From assembly GCA_020059605.1 (NCBI GenBank), contig JAGVBT010000028.1, forward strand, positions 31,985 to 95,984: a stretch of DNA of 64,000 nucleotides, written 5' to 3'. Source of the stretch: Deltaproteobacteria bacterium (GTDB taxonomy: Bacteria; Desulfobacterota; BSN033; UBA1163). Below are positions 59,589-64,000 of this stretch, piece after piece (within the stretch, counting starts at the first letter, position 1; every line of letters starts with the position of its first letter). The translations under genes and the position numbers were made by a program. The notes under the pieces were generated by a model. That model was not told the DNA's origin, searched no databases, and saw only the letters and a program-made list of their open reading frames with translations.

Positions 59589-61754
59589 TTGAGGGAGAAA
59601 TTGTTTATTCCAATTATATTACTTTTTTTCGCATTTTTAGTGAATTTAGCACTTGGTTTTTTAGTATACATTAAAGCAACTTCTCGCAAACGAATTAATT
59701 TTACTTTTGCTGCTTTGGCATGGTCTGCCGCCGGTTGGGCTTTCAGCTTCTTTATGGTCTATCTTTTAACTGATAGCTCTTCGAAATTATTTTGGGGGAA
59801 AATGGGTTTTGCATCCTCAAGTATTATACCTACTGCGTTTCTCTTATTTTCTATCATCTTTCCAAATGAACAAAGAAGAGTAAGTTCACTTAAACTTGCT
59901 ATTTGGGGGTTACCAGCATTATTGTTTTTCGGATTGTCATTCACTGACAAGATAGTATCCTCCCTCGGTGCTGGTATAAAAATGTTTACTTACGGTCCAT
60001 TATACCCATTATTCTCTATTTATTTGACAGGTTACATATTTTTAGGTTTCCTATTTCTAATAAAAACATATAAGAATGTGTTTGGGGTTGAGAGGCTTCA
60101 AATTAAATATTGCTCATTAGGAATGTTTTTTACCTCAATCATTGGGTTACTAAATAATTTATTTCTTCCAATGTTTGGAATTTCAATGCTTAATTGGCTT
60201 GGCCCCTCCTTAACAGTGATTATGGTGGGCTTCACCACCTATTCCATCCTCAAGCACCGGTTGATGGATATTAATATTGTCTTGAAAAAAGGGACCACTT
60301 ACATCCTGTTATTGCTTCTCCTGTTCATCCCTTCGTTTCTGTTAATTCTCCTCGGTCAAAAAATATTTTTTGTGAAGATCCATTATCTGTTTACGGCGAT
60401 GATGTTTTTAGTCCTTTTGGCGGCGGCCCTGTTATTTCACAGGATCAAACCGGTGACCGAAAAAGCCGTGGAGAGTTTCCTTTTTAAAAATCGCTACAAT
60501 TACCGTGAGACCCTTGGAAAATTCAGCAAGGCCATGGTGACGATCCTCGATTTAGAGTCCCTCTCCAAAAGGATCATCGAGACCATCACGGAAACCATGG
60601 GGGTCGGGAAAGGGTCGCTTTTCTTATTGGACGACGCAAGAGCCGAGTATCATCTCTCCGAATCAAAAAATGCCACCCCTGTTCCGCTTCTTCCCAAGGG
60701 CGCCCCCCTCCCCGTCTATTTGCAGAAAATGGGAGAAATCGTCGTAAGGGAAGAGCTGGCCAAAGGAAGGCACATCCGGGAGCTGGACCAGGTCGTCACC
60801 CAGATGGGCTCGCTGGAAGCGGAGGTCAGCATCCCGCTTATTTCCAAGGGAAATCTCATCGGCATCATTAATCTCAGCCACAAACTCAACAAGGACATCT
60901 ATTCCCACGAGGACATCGAACTGCTCACCACCCTGGCCAATCAAACCGCCATTGCCATGGAAAACGCAAGTCTCTACGAAGACCTGAAAAAGTCAAAATC
61001 CTACATTCGAAGGGCCGACCGCCTCGCTTCCCTGGGAGCCCTCACAGCGGGCCTCGCCCACGAGATTCGAAACCCCCTGGTGGCCATCAAGACGCTGACT
61101 CAATTGTTGCCGGAACGGCTCGAGGACGAAGAATTTCGAAACCATTTCCTGAACATTGCCGCGGGAGAAGTGGACCGGATTTCGACGCTGGTCAGCGAAC
61201 TCCTGGATTTTGCCAGGCCTTCGCCCCCCAAGCTGGCGTTCGAAGACATCAACGGGATTTTAGACGGAATGATCCTGCTGGTTTCAACGGAAAGCAAGAA
61301 GAAGCATATCCTTATCGATAAACAATACGCCCAGGACCTGCCTTTCGTTAAGGTTGACCGTGAGCAAATCAAGCAGGTCTTTTTAAACGTGCTTCTGAAC
61401 GCGATTGAAGCAACTCCTGAAAACGGGCAAATCACCGTAAAAACGCGCTCCTTTTTGAAACCCGGGGGCGAAGCCTACCTTCAGACCGAGTTCAAGGATA
61501 ATGGGTGCGGCATCCCCCAGGAATATCTGGAGGACATCTTCAACCCTTTCTACACGACAAAGACCACGGGAAGCGGCCTGGGATTATCGATTTCCAATCA
61601 AATCGTTCAGGATCACAAGGGATACATTGATGTCGAAAGCCGGGTGAACCAGGGGACCTCTTTTTTTATCAACCTGCCCGTGGACCAGGAACATCCGAAA
61701 CGAAGGCAAAGCGATCTGGAACATCATCAACAAACGACTTTTTTTAAGACATGA
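59589..61754 (+). CDS. 7TM-GAF histidine kinase
   Basis: 721 residues. Seven or more membrane helices (the N_7TM sensor, about 5-225) plus two further helices to about 285; a GAF domain (about 318-460) with ASLYED at its end; HisKA with His491 (GLAHEIRNPLVAIKTLTQLL); N-box FLNVLLNAIEATPENGQ, DNGCGIPQEYLEDIFNPFYT, GSGLGLSISNQIV. TTG start two bases after the ketosynthase stop, no clear Shine-Dalgarno, so coupled. The first 210 codons are AT-rich, the rest GC-rich. It overlaps the AAA+/kinase fusion by 4 bp. Confidence 0.9.
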   Translation: MREKLFIPIILLFFAFLVNLALGFLVYIKATSRKRINFTFAALAWSAAGWAFSFFMVYLLTDSSSKLFWGKMGFASSSIIPTAFLLFSIIFPNEQRRVSSLKLAIWGLPALLFFGLSFTDKIVSSLGAGIKMFTYGPLYPLFSIYLTGYIFLGFLFLIKTYKNVFGVERLQIKYCSLGMFFTSIIGLLNNLFLPMFGISMLNWLGPSLTVIMVGFTTYSILKHRLMDINIVLKKGTTYILLLLLLFIPSFLLILLGQKIFFVKIHYLFTAMMFLVLLAAALLFHRIKPVTEKAVESFLFKNRYNYRETLGKFSKAMVTILDLESLSKRIIETITETMGVGKGSLFLLDDARAEYHLSESKNATPVPLLPKGAPLPVYLQKMGEIVVREELAKGRHIRELDQVVTQMGSLEAEVSIPLISKGNLIGIINLSHKLNKDIYSHEDIELLTTLANQTAIAMENASLYEDLKKSKSYIRRADRLASLGALTAGLAHEIRNPLVAIKTLTQLLPERLEDEEFRNHFLNIAAGEVDRISTLVSELLDFARPSPPKLAFEDINGILDGMILLVSTESKKKHILIDKQYAQDLPFVKVDREQIKQVFLNVLLNAIEATPENGQITVKTRSFLKPGGEAYLQTEFKDNGCGIPQEYLEDIFNPFYTTKTTGSGLGLSISNQIVQDHKGYIDVESRVNQGTSFFINLPVDQEHPKRRQSDLEHHQQTTFFKT

Positions 61755-63268
61755 CGGACTATCAGGCATTACTTCAATCCCCCATTCTAACTCCTCCGGT
61801 TGCAAGGCTGGTCCGGAAATCGGCGGTCAACAGCGCCCCTGTCCTGATCCAGGGAGAGCAGGGAACGGGAAAAGAGCTGGTTGCCAAGATCATCCATCAT
61901 ACGGGGGATTGGAAATCCTATCCCTTTTTCAGGATTGATTGCCGGATCCTGGGGGAACAAGCCCTCCTCACCCATCTTTGCCCCCTCCTCGAAGAGATCC
62001 GTTTCGGAATAACTCCGGCCACGTTCTTTCTGAACGAAGTGGGAGACCTCGGCCCGGCCGACCAGCTAAAACTCCTGGACCTGGTCGAAGATGGACTATG
62101 GTTGAAGGGGGTGGAGAAGAAAGTCGTAAAAAATATCCGCTTCATCTCCTCCTCTTCGGAAGACCTGAAAGAAAGGGTGGCACATGGCGATTTTTCGGAG
62201 GATCTTTATTTCCGGTTAAAAACACTGTCCATAGTACTTCCGCCGTTAAGGGACCGGGCCCGTGACATCGGCCCCATGGCGGAATATCTTCTCAAAGAGA
62301 GCGCCAAACAGTTAAAGATCAAAAACGCGGCCGTCTCGCATGATGTCCTCAGGTTGTTGGAAAGTTACTGGTGGCCCGGAAATCTGAAGGAACTGGAGCA
62401 TGTCCTCGTCCGGAGCGCGGTTTTATCCGAGGGCGAAACGATCACGGGAAAAGATCTCTTGATGGATGCCGGGATGGAAGGAAATTCCTTCTGTTCTTTT
62501 CTGAAAAAGACGGAAACCCGAACGGCCGAGCCTCCAAAAGACAACTCCAACGGATTAAGTATCCCCGACACCACGCTCTTTTTCGTCGAGCTGGTCCACC
62601 GCATCAAAAATCCTCTCGTCTCGATCAAGACCTTTACCCAGCTGCTTGGGGATAAGTTTAACGACGAGGAGTTCCGGAGTTATTTCTATCGGATCGTCAC
62701 CGAGGATATCGAGAAAATCGACGATGTGCTCAACGGCCTTCTCAACTACATCAAGATCAATTACCCGATCGAGAAGAAAAATACGATCCATGACGTCATC
62801 GAAGAGGTTTTGAAAAAGCACGGGGCACAGATCGAAGACAAGAAGATTAAAATTTTTAAAAAGTATGAGAAAGACCTCCCTGAAACGACCGTTCATGACG
62901 AGCAATTGCGCTATATTCTAACCTCCCTGGTACGGTACGCCATCCCTTCAATTCCCCCGGACGGAAGCATCGGTTTTTTAACCAAGTCCCTGGACGATGC
63001 GAAGTGGAACCAGGAGGAAAGATCCGTTGAAATCTGGATGGTCTTTACCGGATATAAAAAACCCTTCGACTCCCTGGATGCCTTGTTTGAGATGCCCGCG
63101 GTCCAGAAAAAGGAGTTGACCGACCTTGAGATCCGCCTCATCCAGGAGATGATCGAGAGGAACCGGGGAAGGATGACTTTCGAAGTCCACGAGAAAAAAC
63201 TGAGAACCCTGATCTCCGTGAGATTTCCCGTGGAAAGGAGAAAAGTGATTACGTATCAATCCACATGA
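61751..63268 (+). CDS. AAA+/histidine-kinase-like fusion protein, both halves atypical
   Basis: 505 residues. Residues 1-240 are a sigma-54-activator-like AAA+ domain: Walker A GEQGTGKE (35-42), Walker B changed to FFLNEVG (Asn95 where Asp is usual), DLYFRLKTLSIVLPPLRDR and YWWPGNLKELEHVLVRSAVL. The GAFTGA loop region is deleted. Residues 278-345 are a HisKA hairpin with His283 (ELVHRIKNPLVSIKTFTQLL), much like the upstream kinase. The remaining ATPase-like part lacks a recognisable N-box Asn and G-boxes. It looks like a regulatory adaptor between the 7TM kinase and the next NtrC-type regulator. Confidence 0.8.
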   Translation: MTDYQALLQSPILTPPVARLVRKSAVNSAPVLIQGEQGTGKELVAKIIHHTGDWKSYPFFRIDCRILGEQALLTHLCPLLEEIRFGITPATFFLNEVGDLGPADQLKLLDLVEDGLWLKGVEKKVVKNIRFISSSSEDLKERVAHGDFSEDLYFRLKTLSIVLPPLRDRARDIGPMAEYLLKESAKQLKIKNAAVSHDVLRLLESYWWPGNLKELEHVLVRSAVLSEGETITGKDLLMDAGMEGNSFCSFLKKTETRTAEPPKDNSNGLSIPDTTLFFVELVHRIKNPLVSIKTFTQLLGDKFNDEEFRSYFYRIVTEDIEKIDDVLNGLLNYIKINYPIEKKNTIHDVIEEVLKKHGAQIEDKKIKIFKKYEKDLPETTVHDEQLRYILTSLVRYAIPSIPPDGSIGFLTKSLDDAKWNQEERSVEIWMVFTGYKKPFDSLDALFEMPAVQKKELTDLEIRLIQEMIERNRGRMTFEVHEKKLRTLISVRFPVERRKVITYQST

Positions 63269-63282
63269 TTAAAGGATAAACG

Positions 63283-64000
63283 ATGGCAGGAGGCGAAACA
63301 TTGAAGAGCATTCTGGTGGTTGACGACGAAGTGGGAGCCAGGGAATCCCTAAAGATGATCCTGAAGGGGAGTTACCAGGTCTTTTTAGCGAGAAATGCGG
63401 AGGAGGCGTTTCGCCAGATCCACGATCATGTCCCGGATGTGATCCTTCTCGACATCATCCTTCCGGACATGGACGGTCTGAAGATCCTGGAGAAGTTGAA
63501 ACAGAGCCTGCCCGACCAGATCGTCATCATGATCACCGCCACCAAGACCGTCAAGACAGCCGTGGAGGCCATGAAACTCGGCGCCTACGATTACATCACC
63601 AAGCCTTTCGACGTTGATGAGCTCCGCCTGATCATTAACCGGGCCCTTTCGTCCAAGGCGCTGAAGGAGGAGAACCGGCGCCTCTGGATCGAGGTCGACC
63701 GGAATTTCGGATTTGACAATATTGTGGGAAACAGCAAAGGGATGAAAGAGATATTTAAAGTCGTAAAACAGGTGGCCGATACCCGGTCGACGGTCTTGAT
63801 TATGGGGGAGAGCGGAACGGGAAAGGAGCTGATCGCCAAGGCCATCCACTACCACAGTCCCCGGAAGAATCACCCATTTATCACCATCAACTGTGCGGCC
63901 ATTCCGGAAACCCTGATCGAGAGCGAATTATTCGGCCACGAAAAAGGCGCCTTTACCAACGCCATCGAGAAAAAACTGGGCCGATTTGAAGTCGCTGACC
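63283..64000 (+). CDS. Sigma-54-dependent response regulator (NtrC family), partial
   Basis: The gene runs off the window after about 239 codons. Receiver with Asp in [15 protein letters not shown] and KPFDVDEL, then the AAA+ start with [18 protein letters not shown] and [13 protein letters not shown] (GAFTNA instead of GAFTGA). Two starts are plausible: ATG 63283 with AAAGGA, or TTG 63301 with AGGAGG seven bases upstream; the TTG is close to the first receiver strand. Third gene of the 7TM kinase / AAA+-kinase fusion / regulator set. Confidence 0.9.
   Translation, partial: MAGGETLKSILVVDDEVGARESLKMILKGSYQVFLARNAEEAFRQIHDHVPDVILLDIILPDMDGLKILEKLKQSLPDQIVIMITATKTVKTAVEAMKLGAYDYITKPFDVDELRLIINRALSSKALKEENRRLWIEVDRNFGFDNIVGNSKGMKEIFKVVKQVADTRSTVLIMGESGTGKELIAKAIHYHSPRKNHPFITINCAAIPETLIESELFGHEKGAFTNAIEKKLGRFEVAD

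Noticed and set aside
1..64000. CRISPR array
   Set aside because: The many repeats are dispersed inverted elements of different families; no regularly spaced direct repeats or cas genes were seen.

Overview
The window looks like a chromosomal segment of a Gram-negative bacterium of deltaproteobacterial (Desulfobacterota) type. This is inferred from gene content, not from a marker-gene search. Supporting features are a complete pilMNOPQ operon with secretin, a fimT/pilV/pilW/pilX/pilY1 minor-pilin operon, an mglB/mglA-type polarity pair, many NtrC-family two-component systems, sigma-54 (-24/-12) promoters, miaA-hfq linkage and a two-subunit pyrK-pyrD. GC is moderate, TTG/GTG starts are frequent, and intergenic repeats are unusually dense. 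No phage or transposase gene, CRISPR array or rRNA gene was seen.

Layout. 1-10.3 kb is housekeeping: phosphodiesterase, TSUP transporter, miaA, hfq, scpB, an RluB-type pseudouridine synthase, a dolichol-kinase-like membrane protein, a nitrilase-family amidase, lepB and ribF. 10.8-14.7 kb holds tRNA-Leu(CAG), a decayed DUF104/PIN toxin-antitoxin locus, a PBP1A and a RelE/AbrB-type toxin-antitoxin pair. 15.1-16.8 kb holds three type IV pilins behind a sigma-54 promoter. 17.3-25.6 kb is a glycan assembly cluster (three glycosyltransferases, a winged-helix regulator, a methyltransferase, a flippase and a TMTC-like GT-C/TPR protein). 25.7-31.3 kb holds an RHH/MazF-type pair, the prepilin peptidase, and a histidine kinase and NtrC-type regulator, with two copies of a four-helix-bundle (S23-type) cassette wedged between these genes. 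31.4-38.1 kb holds a lipoprotein and the sigma-54-driven minor-pilin/PilY1 operon. 39.6-51.2 kb runs REC-DUF4388, roadblock, MglA-like GTPase, CheW-like protein, PAS kinase, NtrC regulator, then pilM-N-O-P-Q. 51.4-58.1 kb (minus strand) holds pyrD, pyrK, rimI, a TPR protein, mobA, dnaJ and fmdB. 58.3-64 kb holds a ketosynthase with an altered active site, a 7TM-GAF kinase, an unusual AAA+/histidine-kinase fusion and the start of a third NtrC-family regulator.

How it works together. The window encodes most of the type IV pilus alignment, secretin, pilin and priming parts, but not pilB/pilT/pilC. The three sigma-54 promoters (pilA, fimT, REC-DUF4388) and the NtrC-type regulators suggest that pilus output and an MglA-type polarity switch are co-regulated. 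The neighbouring glycan genes may decorate pili or the cell surface.

The most unusual content is: (i) the S23 cassettes with imperfect terminal inverted repeats, plus shorter derivatives of the same repeat sitting tightly at gene ends across the window; (ii) the AAA+/histidine-kinase fusion that lacks the GAFTGA loop and the Walker B Asp; and (iii) a sharp AT-rich patch (about 58.56-60.22 kb) whose edges fall inside two adjacent genes.
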